Of a DNA stretch of 64,000 bases, positions 7,913-19,155 are shown one piece after another. Every line of letters starts with the position of its first letter. Within the stretch, counting starts at the first letter, position 1. The notes beneath the pieces are model-generated. The model was not told the DNA's origin. It saw nothing but the letters and a program-made list of their open reading frames with translations, and made no database searches. The translations under genes and the position numbers were made by a program. This stretch comes from Pseudomonas protegens (GTDB lineage: Bacteria; Pseudomonadota; Gammaproteobacteria; Pseudomonadales; Pseudomonadaceae): NCBI RefSeq assembly GCF_013407925.2, contig NZ_CP060201.1, positions 3,946,001 to 4,010,000 on the forward strand. Direction: 5' to 3'.

Positions 7913-10900
7913 TCCGAAAAATCGGAAACCCGGATCTGCAGGAAGGTCTCGCAGAACTCCTCGGCCTCCAGCGGCAGGCTGACGATGTAGCCCTGGATCT
8001 GCTCGCAGCCTTCCTGGGCGAGGAAGCTCTGCTGGTCGTGGTTTTCCACCCCTTCGGCGATCACGGTGAATTGCATGCTGCGACCCAGGGCGATGATGGC
8101 GCGGACAATCGCCACGTCATGGGGGTCGTCCGGCAGGCCGCGAACGAAGGATTGGTCGATCTTGAGGAAATCCAGGGGCAGGCGCTTGAGGTAGCTCAGG
8201 GACGAATAGCCGGTGCCGAAGTCGTCGATGGCCAGTTGCACCCCCAGGCGCTTGAGCTGGTGCAGCACCTCCAGGGCTTCTTCGGCCTGGCTCATGATGA
8301 AGTTCTCGGTGATCTCCAGCTGCAGCAATCCGGGTTGCAGGTCGTAGTCGCGCAGCAGCTGTTCGATGCGGCCCAAGAGATTGGGCTGGCGCAGCTGAGC
8401 GCCGGCCAGGTTCACCGACAGCGGTCCGAAGTGCTCGTAGTGCCGGTTCCAGGCATGCAGGTGCTGGCAGGCCTGTTCCAGGACCCAGTCGCCGATCAGC
8501 AGGATCATGCCGTTTTCTTCGGCCAGGGGAATGAAGTGCTCGGGCGGGACATCGCCGAAGGTGGGGTGGTGCCAGCGGATCAGCGCTTCGGCGCCCACCA
8601 GTTCCTGGTTGCTGAGGCTGATCTTGGGTTGGAAGAACAACGACAGCTCATCGCGCTCGATGGCCCGGCGCAGCTCGTGTTCCAGGGCCACCCGCTCGCT
8701 GGCCTGGGCGGTCAGGTCGCGGGTGTAGCGTTCGACGCGGTTGCGGCCCTTGGCCTTGGAACGGTACATGGCGGCGTCGGCGTTCTTGATCAGGGTGGCG
8801 ACGTCGCAACCGTCCTTGGGGTAGAGGCTGGTGCCGATGCTGGCGCTGATGAAGAACTCGTGTTCACCGGCCTGGAACGGCGCGGTGAAGCAGTTCAGCA
8901 ACTTGGTGGCGATGTGGTCGGCATCGCTGGCCTGGTGCAGCCCGGGCAGCAGGATGATGAATTCGTCCCCGCCCAGGCGAGCCACGGTGTCGATGTCGCG
9001 TAGCTGTTCCTTGAGGCGCACGGCGATGCCCTTGAGCAGCAGGTCGCCCACCGGGTGGCCGAGGCTGTCGTTGATGTGCTTGAAGCGATCCAGATCGAGG
9101 AACAGCACCGCGCCCTGGCCGCCGCTGTCCTGCTGGCCGTTGAGCGCGGCCAGCAGGCGGCTTTCGAACAGTGTGCGATTGGGCAGGCCGGTCAGGGGGT
9201 CATGGTGGGCCTGGTAGTCGAGCCGTGCCTGGGCGTGCTTGAGGCTGGAGATATCGGCGAACACCGCGACGAAATGGGTGATCTGCCGTTCCTTGTTGCG
9301 CACGGCGTTGATGGTCAGCCAGTTGGGGTAGAGCTCGCCGTTCTTGCGACGGTTGGAGATCTCGCCTTGCCAGTGGCCTTCCAGGGTCAGTTGATGCCAC
9401 ATCGCGGCGTAGAAGGCGCTGTCGTGCAGTCCCGATGCCAGCAGGCGCGGGGTCTGGCCCAGGGTTTCACTTTCGCTGTAGCCGGTGATTTCGCTGAAGG
9501 CCCGATTGACCGCACTGATGCGCTGCTGGGTATCGGTGATCATCACGCCCTCGGCGGTGCTTTCAAACACCGTGGCGGCCTGTTGCAGTTTTTCCTGCAT
9601 TTGCTGGCGATCGGTAATGTCCCGGGCGATGGTCAGCATGCAGTCTTCATCGCCGATGGGCAGCGGCCGGCTGGACAACTCGCAAAGGCGGATCTGGCCA
9701 TCGTTGCGGCGGATGTGGCAACGGAAGTCACGGACAAACCCGTCGCGTTGCAGCAGGTCGAGCATCTGTTTGCGTTCGTTGAGGTTGACCCAGATCCCCA
9801 GCTCCAGGGTCGAGCGGTCCAGTGACACGGCGCTATTGAAACCGGTGATGCGGCTGAAACCCTCGTTGACCTCGATCAGCAGGCCATCGCGCTGGCGGCT
9901 CAGCAGCAGTCCGTCCGGGGAGGCGTGGAACGCTTTGGCGAATTTCTCTTCGGAGGTTTGCAGTTGCTGCTGGGTTTCCTTGAGCTGGCTGATGTCGCGC
10001 ACCACCACCACCAGCGCCGGGGTGGTGTCGAGGTCAAAGGGTTCGGCGGAGATCAGCCCGGTGAACAACTGGCCACTGTGGCGGCGAAAGGGCATCTCCA
10101 GGTTGCGGATGCTGCCGGCCTGCAAACGCTGCAAGAGGCTGGGACCGACCCCAGGAATGCCCCAGATGTTCAGCTCGGTGGCGGTCTGGCCGATGACCGT
10201 TTCGGCACTCAGGCCGATCTGTTCCTCGAAGGCCTTGTTGACCTCCAGCAGGCAGCCGTCGGACAGGCGTGCGATGACCAGGATGTCCGGACACTGCTGG
10301 AACACCGAAGCGAACTTCTGCTCGGACAGGCGTAGCGCTTCTTCGGTGTGCTTGGCTTCGCTGATGTCGATCATCAGCCCGCGCATCACCGGTTCCTGGC
10401 CGTGCTCGATCAGGCTGACGATGTCGCGTACCCAGAGACAGCGGCCGTCGGCGGTGATCACCCGGTAGTCGAGGCTGTGGTCGCGCCCGGCCTGGACTTC
10501 GTGGTCGCAGAACGCCTGGGCCCGGGTCAGGTCGGCGGGGTGGATGATGTTGCGCCAGAACCCGGGAACCAGCCAGTGCGCCAGGGGATAGCCCAGTAGC
10601 GCTTCGGCGTGGGGCGAGACGTAGCTGTAGGTGAAGTCGCTGACGCGTGCTTCCCAGGCGATGGCCGACAGGCTCTCCACCAGGCTGCGATAGTGGTATT
10701 CGCTGCTGCGCAGTTCCTGTTCCAGGGCCACCCTGCGGGAGATTTCTGAACTCAGGCGGCGGTTGATACGGATCACCACCGCCAGCACGGTGACCAGCAA
10801 GAGAAGCCCGGGCAGCCCGTAGAGCAGCACGTCGGACCAGAAGGTCCGGTGGTCGAGCACGCTGCCGACCCAGTGTTGTTGAATCGCGCTGATTTCATCG

Positions 10901-11628
10901 GGGCTGAGGTCGGCCAGGACCTTGTCGAGAATGCCCACCAGGATCTTGCTGTCCCGCGGGACGCCCATCGCCAGCTGGTAGCGATAAGGTGTTTCGCCGC
11001 TGACATACAGGCCCTCGAGCTTGAGCTGGCGCAGGCTCCAGACACTGGAGGCCAGATCACCGACCACGGCATCCACTTCATCGGTGGCCAGGGCCTGCAG
11101 TGCGGAACTGATATTGGGCAGGGCGACCAGGTTCAGGTCCGGGTGATGGGTGCGCAGCAGTTCGTGGGGGGCGTAGTTTTCCACCACGGCCACTTTCAGG
11201 CCGTAAAGGTCCTGAAGGCTGCGCGGCTGGGCGCCGCCGCTGTGGGCCAGGATGACGATGGGAAAATCAAGGTAGGGGCGGGTGAACGCCATGTAGCTTT
11301 GGCGTTCCGGGGTCGACATGATCCCGGGCAGCAGGTCCAGCTTGCCTTGCTTGGCATCTTCGAGCACTTCGGTCCAGCTGGCGGGCTCGATGGGCGTCAG
11401 GCTCACTGACAGGCGTTCCTGGATCAGGTGGATGTAGTCCGCTGCAAGGCCCTGGTAGCGACCCTCTTCGTCTCGATATTCGAACGGCGGCCATGAAGCA
11501 TCCACCCCCAGGCGCAGTTGCGGGTGAGCCTTGAGCCAGCCACGTTCTTCATCGGTGAGCGTCAGTGCGCCAGCCGTTGCCGTCCAGGTAAGCAGCGCCA
11601 GCAGTAGCATGGCCGACAGTCTGGGCAT
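7885..11628 (-). CDS. rmcA: RmcA-like sensor: periplasmic solute-binding domain, PAS domains, GGDEF and EAL
   Basis: 1247 residues, as long as PAO1 RmcA (PA0575), which also lies next to rpoD. Order: signal peptide (1-22), periplasmic solute-binding domain (about 25-245), one membrane helix (about 262-284), four PAS domains (about 310-800), a diguanylate cyclase domain with intact GGDEF at 886-890, and an EAL phosphodiesterase domain with EAL at 1014-1016, DDFGTG and EGVE. Both catalytic halves look intact. The P. aeruginosa protein tunes cyclic-di-GMP to redox state and supports biofilm maintenance; a similar job here is inferred. The ATG at 11628 starts the signal peptide; a frame 25 codons longer lacks one. 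rpoD lies upstream; tRNA-Ile2 follows within 15 bp. Confidence 0.85.
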   Translation of the reverse strand: MPRLSAMLLLALLTWTATAGALTLTDEERGWLKAHPQLRLGVDASWPPFEYRDEEGRYQGLAADYIHLIQERLSVSLTPIEPASWTEVLEDAKQGKLDLLPGIMSTPERQSYMAFTRPYLDFPIVILAHSGGAQPRSLQDLYGLKVAVVENYAPHELLRTHHPDLNLVALPNISSALQALATDEVDAVVGDLASSVWSLRQLKLEGLYVSGETPYRYQLAMGVPRDSKILVGILDKVLADLSPDEISAIQQHWVGSVLDHRTFWSDVLLYGLPGLLLLVTVLAVVIRINRRLSSEISRRVALEQELRSSEYHYRSLVESLSAIAWEARVSDFTYSYVSPHAEALLGYPLAHWLVPGFWRNIIHPADLTRAQAFCDHEVQAGRDHSLDYRVITADGRCLWVRDIVSLIEHGQEPVMRGLMIDISEAKHTEEALRLSEQKFASVFQQCPDILVIARLSDGCLLEVNKAFEEQIGLSAETVIGQTATELNIWGIPGVGPSLLQRLQAGSIRNLEMPFRRHSGQLFTGLISAEPFDLDTTPALVVVVRDISQLKETQQQLQTSEEKFAKAFHASPDGLLLSRQRDGLLIEVNEGFSRITGFNSAVSLDRSTLELGIWVNLNERKQMLDLLQRDGFVRDFRCHIRRNDGQIRLCELSSRPLPIGDEDCMLTIARDITDRQQMQEKLQQAATVFESTAEGVMITDTQQRISAVNRAFSEITGYSESETLGQTPRLLASGLHDSAFYAAMWHQLTLEGHWQGEISNRRKNGELYPNWLTINAVRNKERQITHFVAVFADISSLKHAQARLDYQAHHDPLTGLPNRTLFESRLLAALNGQQDSGGQGAVLFLDLDRFKHINDSLGHPVGDLLLKGIAVRLKEQLRDIDTVARLGGDEFIILLPGLHQASDADHIATKLLNCFTAPFQAGEHEFFISASIGTSLYPKDGCDVATLIKNADAAMYRSKAKGRNRVERYTRDLTAQASERVALEHELRRAIERDELSLFFQPKISLSNQELVGAEALIRWHHPTFGDVPPEHFIPLAEENGMILLIGDWVLEQACQHLHAWNRHYEHFGPLSVNLAGAQLRQPNLLGRIEQLLRDYDLQPGLLQLEITENFIMSQAEEALEVLHQLKRLGVQLAIDDFGTGYSSLSYLKRLPLDFLKIDQSFVRGLPDDPHDVAIVRAIIALGRSMQFTVIAEGVENHDQQSFLAQEGCEQIQGYIVSLPLEAEEFCETFLQIRVSDFSDSTAEKPSL

Positions 11629-11700
11629 AACCGTCTCGTTATGGCACGGGGAATGTTTCGAGTGTAGACGGGCTAGGCAGCGAGGGAGAGTGAGGACCTG

Positions 11701-11733
11701 CAAAAAGCAAAACCCCCAGCTGGGCTGGGGGTC
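11701..11733 (-). terminator. intrinsic terminator of rpoD
   Basis: On the minus strand ACCCCCAGC, CCA, GCTGGGGGT followed by TTTGCTTTTT, starting 7 bp after the rpoD stop. It separates rpoD from rmcA. Confidence 0.85.
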
Positions 11734-11739
11734 TTGGGC

Positions 11740-13587
<1,848 letters not shown>

Positions 13588-13654
13588 AACACCCTATCCA
13601 CTGAAGGTCTTGGCGGGCAAAAAACAAGCCGAGGATTATACCCGAGCTATGACC

Positions 13655-15628
13655 TCACGCGCCAGTTGAGGTCGGGTTCGATGCGGGAACATTGCGTTTT
13701 AAAAGCTCAACCAGCTGAATTTTCTCTTCGCTGCTGAGCTCGCTTTGACGCGATTTCCTGAGAAGTTGGTCTAAAACACGCTCGCGTTGGCGAGCGGACA
13801 AGCTATTAATGGTGTCGAAAAACTGTTGTTCAAGGTTATCTCCGTCGATCAACCACTCTTTTTCTGCCAGTGCAGTCAGCAGGTGGCCCTGCTGAGTGCC
13901 GTGCCAGCGCGCCATCAACTGATGAATAGAGCGTAGCTTAGGATTTTTCTGCACGGCTTCGATCAGAGCGACCAGCAACTGTGTATTGATGTTGTCGTCA
14001 TCGGCAAAGTGCCCGGCATCTTCAACTTTTTCTGCCAGCTGCGGGTGATGCAGCAAGGTGCGCAGGGCCGCCAGTGTCGGAGGCTCCACCGGCGCAGGAA
14101 CCCGCTGGCCCCTGGGTTGGTCGCGATCGCCCTGGCGCTTGCCCTTGCCGTTCTTGTCCCAGGGTTTGTTGTCCCATTTCTTGCCGCCGCCATTTTTCTT
14201 CGGCGTCCACTCCTGTTGAGGGACGTAGGCCTCCTGGTGGGGCTCATGGTAGTCGGCGTAATCCGGCATTGCGTCGTAATCAATGCCGGCGTCGTAGGCT
14301 GGCGGCGCTTCTGGCGCGGCGTTGTGGACCAGTTGCGTGACGGTTTCGCTGGTCAGGCCGGTGATCTCGCTGAGGCGCTGGCGCATCAGGGTGCGCAGGT
14401 TGGCCCCGGGGATTTTTTCGATCAGCGGCGCAGCCAGCGTGGCCAGATGCGCCTTGCCTTCCAGGGAGCGCGGGTCTGCTTCGTCGATCAGTTGCTGGAA
14501 AAAGTAATCCGCCAGCGGCTGCGCGTGCTGATTGATCCGGGCGCGGAAAGCGTCGGTGCCTTCGGAGCGCACCAGGGTATCCGGGTCTTCGCCTTCCGGA
14601 AGGAACAGGAAGCGTGCGCGGCGTCCGTCCTGCAGGCAACTGAGGGTGGCTTCCAGGGCGCGCCAGGCGGCCTTGCGTCCGGCCTGGTCGCCGTCGAAGC
14701 AGAACAGCACGTTGGGCACGATGCGGAACAGGCGCTTGAGGTGTTCCTCGCTGGTGGCGGTGCCCAGGGTCGCGACGGCATTGCGCAGGCCTTGCTGGGC
14801 CAGGGCAATCACGTCCATGTAGCCCTCGACGACGATGATTTCGTCGAGGTTGCGGTTGTTCTTGCGGGCCTCGTACAGGCCGTAGAGTTCCTGCCCCTTG
14901 TGAAACACCGGGGTTTCCGGGGAGTTCAGGTACTTGGGTTTGTCATCCCCTAGCACCCGGCCGCCAAAGGCGATGATCCGGCCGCGGGTGTCGCGGATCG
15001 GGAACATCACCCGGTCGCGAAAGCGGTCATAGCGCTTGCCGGTCTCGGCGTTCTCGATCAGCAGGCCGGCGTCGATCATGGCTTTTTGCTGCAGGGTGTC
15101 GCTGCTCAAGTGCTTGAACAGGTTGTCCCAGCCGGGCGGGGCGAAGCCCAGGCCGAAGTCGCGGGCGATCTCACCGGTGAGGCCGCGTCCCTTGAGGTAG
15201 TCCACCGCTGCCTTGCGTGCCGGGTGGCTTTTCAGGGCCTGGCGATAGTAGTCGGCAGCGGCGGTCAGTAGCGCGTAGAGCGGAGAGTCCGTGGGCTGTC
15301 GGGGTTTGCGCTGGCCGCGACTGCTTTCCTCGCGGGGGATCTCCATTCCGGCGGCTTTCGCCAGTTCCTCGACGGCCTGGGGGAAGTCCAGGTTGTCGTG
15401 GTCCATGATGAAGCCGAGGGCGTTGCCGCCCGCGCCACAGCCGAAGCAGTAGTAGAACTGCTTGTCGGGGCTGACGCTGAAGGAAGGGGTCTTTTCCTTG
15501 TGGAACGGGCAGCAGGCGGTGTAGTTCTTGCCGGCTTTCTTGATTTGCAGGCGCGAGCTGACGACATCGACGATGTCGGTGCGGTTCAGAAGGTCGTCAA
15601 TAAAGCTCTGGGGAATAAGCCCGGCCAT
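13655..15628 (-). CDS. dnaG: DNA primase
   Basis: 657 residues. The N-terminal zinc finger has C40, H43, C61 and C64 (CPFH and CFGC). The central TOPRIM/RNA polymerase domain contains the acidic motif VVEGYMDVIAL, and a basic, proline- and lysine-rich linker (about 450-510) leads to a C-terminal helicase-interaction domain. It makes RNA primers for DNA replication with DnaB. It is followed by rpoD on the same strand; in this genome a 480-bp gap separates it from rpsU. Confidence 0.97.
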   Translation of the reverse strand: MAGLIPQSFIDDLLNRTDIVDVVSSRLQIKKAGKNYTACCPFHKEKTPSFSVSPDKQFYYCFGCGAGGNALGFIMDHDNLDFPQAVEELAKAAGMEIPREESSRGQRKPRQPTDSPLYALLTAAADYYRQALKSHPARKAAVDYLKGRGLTGEIARDFGLGFAPPGWDNLFKHLSSDTLQQKAMIDAGLLIENAETGKRYDRFRDRVMFPIRDTRGRIIAFGGRVLGDDKPKYLNSPETPVFHKGQELYGLYEARKNNRNLDEIIVVEGYMDVIALAQQGLRNAVATLGTATSEEHLKRLFRIVPNVLFCFDGDQAGRKAAWRALEATLSCLQDGRRARFLFLPEGEDPDTLVRSEGTDAFRARINQHAQPLADYFFQQLIDEADPRSLEGKAHLATLAAPLIEKIPGANLRTLMRQRLSEITGLTSETVTQLVHNAAPEAPPAYDAGIDYDAMPDYADYHEPHQEAYVPQQEWTPKKNGGGKKWDNKPWDKNGKGKRQGDRDQPRGQRVPAPVEPPTLAALRTLLHHPQLAEKVEDAGHFADDDNINTQLLVALIEAVQKNPKLRSIHQLMARWHGTQQGHLLTALAEKEWLIDGDNLEQQFFDTINSLSARQRERVLDQLLRKSRQSELSSEEKIQLVELLKRNVPASNPTSTGA

Positions 15629-16109
15629 GGCGTTCTCGTCATCACTGCGCGGAAAAATAGCCCTGGCGACGCTGTCGAAAGACCGGAGGCGGCGAGGCGT
15701 GAAAGTGGCGCGGCTCGGTTCGGGTTTTCGGCGTGATCGCAGTCGGGAAGTGTATCTGCCGAACGTCCACTGACGTTAGTTTCAATCAGTATTCGACTAT
15801 TTGAAGGTGTTGCGCTGAGTCCGACAGTGGCCTTTGAGTGGCCTCGGATAGCTCATTAAGCGGGCGCTGGAGAAGTGCGCCTTGGGCTGATCGTCTGTAG
15901 GAATCAGTAAGGGTGTGCTCGTCAGTAGCCTTGGAAGGCTCGTCAGAAAAGACGTGCACCGCTGGCAAGAGCCAGGTCTGACGTGGTGAAGCAGATTCGT
16001 CTGGGTCGCATGGGCGGCTTTGACGGTGAAGCATCAAGCGTATTCCGCAAATGCCATTAGCCCGGCTGAGGGCCGGGCTTGGCAGAAGCTTGCAGCGAAC
16101 GTCTGTGTA
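15629..16109. other. 481-bp gap between dnaG and rpsU with no convincing gene
   Basis: No frame here looks coding; the 83-codon minus-strand frame at 15786-16037 has no ribosome site and no recognisable sequence. It should hold the promoter of dnaG-rpoD. Visible structure: a perfect 14-bp palindrome AGCCTTGGAAGGCT (15927-15940) flanked on both sides by CGTCAG, and a GC hairpin at 16059-16078 without a U-tract. In PAO1 a GatB/YqeY-type gene (PA0578) lies at this place; nothing resembling it is visible. Confidence 0.6.
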
Positions 16110-16325
16110 TTAGTACAGACGTACGGCGCGGCGCTGTTCGCGCTGAACTTTCTTGGCGTGACGCTTAACAGCAGCAGCTGCTTTGCGCTTACGCTCGGAA
16201 GTCGGCTTCTCGTAAAATTCGCGGCTACGAACTTCAGCCAGAACACCGGCTTTTTCGCAGGAGCGCTTGAAACGACGCAGAGCTACGTCGAAGGGTTCGT
16301 TCTCTTTAACTTTGACGGCTGGCAT
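16110..16325 (-). CDS. rpsU: 30S ribosomal protein S21
   Basis: 71 residues with the typical S21 sequence ([20 protein letters not shown]...) and a basic, arginine-rich C-terminus. S21 helps the small subunit bind mRNA. It is the first gene of the rpsU-dnaG-rpoD group and is divergent from tsaD. The last codons and stop form an 8-bp perfect inverted repeat (ACGTCTGT/ACAGACGT, 16099-16122). Confidence 0.97.
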
Positions 16326-16394
16326 CCAGAGCTACCTTCATTCATTACCGGGGTCAACGTTCTCGTCGCAAAAATCGCGGCTGAGGTCGTCGGT

Positions 16395-16424
16395 TTTTAA
16401 GGGTTGCGGATGTTAACCCCTCAA
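16395..16424 (-). promoter_or_regulatory. candidate rpsU promoter
   Basis: On the minus strand TTGAGG (16424-16419), an 18-bp spacer and TTAAAA (16400-16395), about 70 bp before the rpsU start. Found by eye; the -10 is imperfect. Confidence 0.35.
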
Positions 16425-16525
16425 CGCTCGGAATGCAAAGCCTCTGATCGAAAACCGCTGGTCGGGCGCGGGAGTGGCGACTATTATGCGCGCCTTCGAA
16501 TTCAGCCTCTACAAGGCGCAAACCC

Positions 16526-17551
16526 ATGCTAGTACTGGGATTAGAAACCTCCTGCGACGAAACCGGCGTCGCGCTTTACGACAGCGAGCGCGGTCTTTTG
16601 GCCGATGCGCTGTTCAGCCAGATCGACCTGCACCGCGTCTACGGCGGCGTGGTGCCGGAGCTGGCTTCCCGTGATCACGTCAAGCGCATGCTGCCGCTGA
16701 TCCGTCAGGTTCTGGCTGAGGCCGACTGTGTGCCCACCGAGATCGATGCCATCGCCTATACGGCCGGTCCCGGCTTGGTCGGCGCCCTGCTGGTCGGGGC
16801 TTCCTGTGCCCAGGCGCTGGCATTTGCCTGGGGTATTCCGGCCCTGGGTGTGCATCACATGGAAGGTCATCTGCTGGCGCCCATGCTGGAAGAGCAACCA
16901 CCGGAATTTCCGTTCGTCGCCTTGTTGGTGTCCGGCGGTCATACCCAGCTGGTTCGGGTCGATGGCATCGGCCAATACGAGCTGCTGGGCGAGACGCTGG
17001 ATGATGCGGCAGGCGAAGCGTTCGACAAGACCGCGAAGATGATCGGCCTGAATTATCCCGGTGGGCCGGAAATTGCTCGTCTGGCCACTCAAGGCGTACC
17101 GGGACGGTTTGTCTTCCCGCGGCCGATGACCGATCGCCCTGGTCTCGATTTCAGTTTCAGCGGCTTGAAGACCTTCGCCCTGAACACCTGGCAGCAATGC
17201 GTCAGCGCTGGAGACGACGGTGAGCAAACCCGTTGCGACATCTCCCTCGCGTTCCAGCAGGCAGTGGTGGAGACTTTGACCATCAAGTGCAAGCGCGCCC
17301 TGAAGCAGACCGGCCTCAAGCGCTTGGTGATCGCCGGGGGCGTGAGCGCCAACAAGTCCTTGCGCGAGGCTCTGGAAAAGATGCTCGCGGAGATGAACGG
17401 CAATGTGTTCTATGCTCGCCCGCAGTTCTGCACCGATAACGGCGCGATGATCGCCTTTGCCGGCTGTCAGCGTTTGCAGGCTGGGCAGCAGGAAGGCCTG
17501 GCGATCACTGTGCAGGCGCGCTGGCCGATGGAGCAGTTGTCGGCCCTTTAG
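16526..17551 (+). CDS. tsaD: tRNA N6-threonylcarbamoyladenosine synthase subunit TsaD
   Basis: 341 residues, normal length. ASKHA-fold ATPase with the metal-binding motif HMEGH (H111, H115) and a glycine-rich phosphate loop (VSGGHTQLV). With TsaB, TsaC and TsaE it places the threonylcarbamoyl group on A37 of ANN-decoding tRNAs. Formerly called Gcp. The ATG at 16526 follows AAGG. It is divergent from rpsU, as in many gamma-proteobacteria, and convergent with plsY. Confidence 0.97.
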   Translation: MLVLGLETSCDETGVALYDSERGLLADALFSQIDLHRVYGGVVPELASRDHVKRMLPLIRQVLAEADCVPTEIDAIAYTAGPGLVGALLVGASCAQALAFAWGIPALGVHHMEGHLLAPMLEEQPPEFPFVALLVSGGHTQLVRVDGIGQYELLGETLDDAAGEAFDKTAKMIGLNYPGGPEIARLATQGVPGRFVFPRPMTDRPGLDFSFSGLKTFALNTWQQCVSAGDDGEQTRCDISLAFQQAVVETLTIKCKRALKQTGLKRLVIAGGVSANKSLREALEKMLAEMNGNVFYARPQFCTDNGAMIAFAGCQRLQAGQQEGLAITVQARWPMEQLSAL

Positions 17552-17596
17552 AGCGCGCGTGGCGGCGTCAGCTTGAGTCTTTTGATCGTCGAGGGC

Positions 17597-18166
17597 TCAG
17601 AAATGCCGTTCGCGGCCGGCAAACAGGTCGCGTAGATTGCCGCGATGGCGCCAGACGATCAGCAGCGTCAGCACGCTCATCGGCAGCAGCGCCTCGGGCT
17701 CCTGCCAGGCCAGCAGCGGCAGGGTCAGGGGCGTGGCGATCAAGGCGGCCAGCGAGCTGGTGCGGGTGAGGTAGAAGGTCAGCGCCCAGGCGGCGACGGC
17801 CAGCAAGGCGGCTGGAGGATAGAGCCCCAGCAGCATGCCGGCGGCGGTGGCGACACCTTTGCCGCCGCGAAAGCGGAAATACAGAGGGAACAGGTGGCCA
17901 AGGACGGCGTAGAGTCCGATCCAGGCCTGTTGTTGCAGCGAGAGCCCCGCAAGGTGCGCGATCAGTACGGGCACCAGGCCCTTGCAGAGATCCCCCAGCA
18001 GGGTCAGGACGGCGAGTTTCTTGCCGGCCAGGCGCAGCATGTTGGTGGCGCCGGCATTACCCGAGCCACTCATTCGCGGATCGGGATTGCCCGTCAGGCG
18101 GCTGAGCAAAATGGCGAAGGACAGAGAGCCAAGCAGGTAGGCGAGAATCGCCAGTAACCAAAACAT
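17597..18166 (-). CDS. plsY: acyl-phosphate:glycerol-3-phosphate acyltransferase PlsY
   Basis: 189 residues, integral membrane, with about five hydrophobic segments. It carries the PlsY motifs [10 protein letters not shown] (motif 1), [17 protein letters not shown] (motif 2) and a C-terminal glutamate-containing loop. It transfers the acyl group from acyl-phosphate (made by PlsX) to glycerol-3-phosphate, the first step of phospholipid synthesis. It is divergent from folB and convergent with tsaD. Confidence 0.96.
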   Translation of the reverse strand: MFWLLAILAYLLGSLSFAILLSRLTGNPDPRMSGSGNAGATNMLRLAGKKLAVLTLLGDLCKGLVPVLIAHLAGLSLQQQAWIGLYAVLGHLFPLYFRFRGGKGVATAAGMLLGLYPPAALLAVAAWALTFYLTRTSSLAALIATPLTLPLLAWQEPEALLPMSVLTLLIVWRHRGNLRDLFAGRERHF

Positions 18167-18240
18167 GCTAACTATTCCGGGCGAGGAAGCCCTGATTCTA
18201 ACGGCGCATTGCGCCCTTGTCGTGCTGCGGAGAAGAGTGC

Positions 18241-18594
18241 TTGGACAGAGTGTTTATCGAAGGACTGGAAGTGGACACCGTAATTGGAGCCTACGACTGG
18301 GAGCGTGGCATCCGACAGTGTCTGCGTCTTGATCTGAGCTTTGCCTGGGATAATCGCCCGGCCGCCGCCGGGGATGATCTGACGCTGGCACTGGATTACG
18401 CCAGCGTTTCCACGCGGATCCAGGCGTTTGCCGAGCAGGCCCAGTACCAGTTGGTGGAAACCTTTGCCGAGCGTCTTGCCGAAGTGCTGATGAGCGAATT
18501 CCACATCCCTTGGCTGCATTTGAAACTGACCAAGCCGGGCGCCGTTCCGGCTGCCACGGGTGTGGGCGTGGAGATCGAGCGCGGATGTCGCTGA
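18241..18594 (+). CDS. folB: dihydroneopterin aldolase FolB
   Basis: 117 residues when started at TTG 18241 (reads [11 protein letters not shown]), which has GGAGAAGAG just upstream; a TTG eight codons earlier has no ribosome site. The sequence has the tunnelling-fold residues of FolB, including the catalytic lysine in [10 protein letters not shown]. It converts 7,8-dihydroneopterin to 6-hydroxymethyl-dihydropterin in folate synthesis. folK overlaps its last 10 bases. The rare start codon may keep expression low. Confidence 0.92.
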   Translation: MDRVFIEGLEVDTVIGAYDWERGIRQCLRLDLSFAWDNRPAAAGDDLTLALDYASVSTRIQAFAEQAQYQLVETFAERLAEVLMSEFHIPWLHLKLTKPGAVPAATGVGVEIERGCR

Positions 18595-19100
18595 CTCAGG
18601 TGTTTCTGGGGCTTGGTAGCAATATCGAGCGTGAAGTCCACCTGTGCGCCGGGCTTGATGCCCTGGCTGGCTTCCTGGTGGATATGCGTTGCTCGGCGGT
18701 GTTCGAAAGCCAGCCGGTGGGGATCAAGAGCGGCCCGTTCTTCAATCTGGTGGTGTCGGGTTACACCGATCTGCCGTTGACCGAACTGGATCGGCGCTTG
18801 AAGTTCATCGAGGCGGACAATGGCCGCTACGCTCCGGATCGCAAAGGCTTGCCGCTGGACATCGATGTGCTGCTGTACGGCGATCTGACCGGCAATTTCG
18901 ATGGCCTGATCCTGCCTCGCGCCGAGATCCTGAAGAATGCCTTTGTGCTTTGGCCGTTGTCGCTGATGGCCCCTGAGCGGGTGCATCCGCTGGCCGGCAA
19001 GAGCCTGGCGGCGCTTTGGCGTGAGGCGCAGATCGATCAGGTGCTGGCGCCGGTTGCATTCGAGTGGCAGGGCCGGCAACTGACGCCTCCGGGGCTCTAG
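18585..19100 (+). CDS. folK: 6-hydroxymethyl-7,8-dihydropterin pyrophosphokinase (HPPK)
   Basis: 171 residues from the ATG at 18585, overlapping folB. N-terminal LGLGSN and the magnesium-binding LDIDVLLYG motif identify HPPK, which transfers pyrophosphate from ATP to the folB product. The enzyme acts directly after FolB, so the overlap makes sense as translational coupling. The usual RWxPRxLDLDI lead-in is altered to DRKGLPLDIDV, as in the second, more divergent FolK type of Pseudomonas, so a folate-linked paralogue role cannot be excluded. Confidence 0.88.
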   Translation: MSLTQVFLGLGSNIEREVHLCAGLDALAGFLVDMRCSAVFESQPVGIKSGPFFNLVVSGYTDLPLTELDRRLKFIEADNGRYAPDRKGLPLDIDVLLYGDLTGNFDGLILPRAEILKNAFVLWPLSLMAPERVHPLAGKSLAALWREAQIDQVLAPVAFEWQGRQLTPPGL

Positions 19101-19124
19101 TCCCCAGCCGATGGCTCCTGAGGT

Positions 19125-19146
19125 GGGCAAGGCCTGGGCCTTGCCC
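19125..19146. terminator. bidirectional hairpin between convergent folK and cca
   Basis: Perfect inverted repeat of 10-bp arms (GGGCAAGGCC, TG, GGCCTTGCCC) in the 55-bp space between the two stop codons. It lacks a clear U-tract on either strand, so it may be a stabilising hairpin or a decayed REP element rather than an efficient terminator. Confidence 0.5.
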
Positions 19147-19155
19147 GCGAGGGGC

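Noticed and set aside
15786..16037. 83-codon minus-strand frame in the dnaG-rpsU gap
   Set aside because: No ribosome site, no family resemblance (not YqeY), and base use unlike the neighbouring genes.
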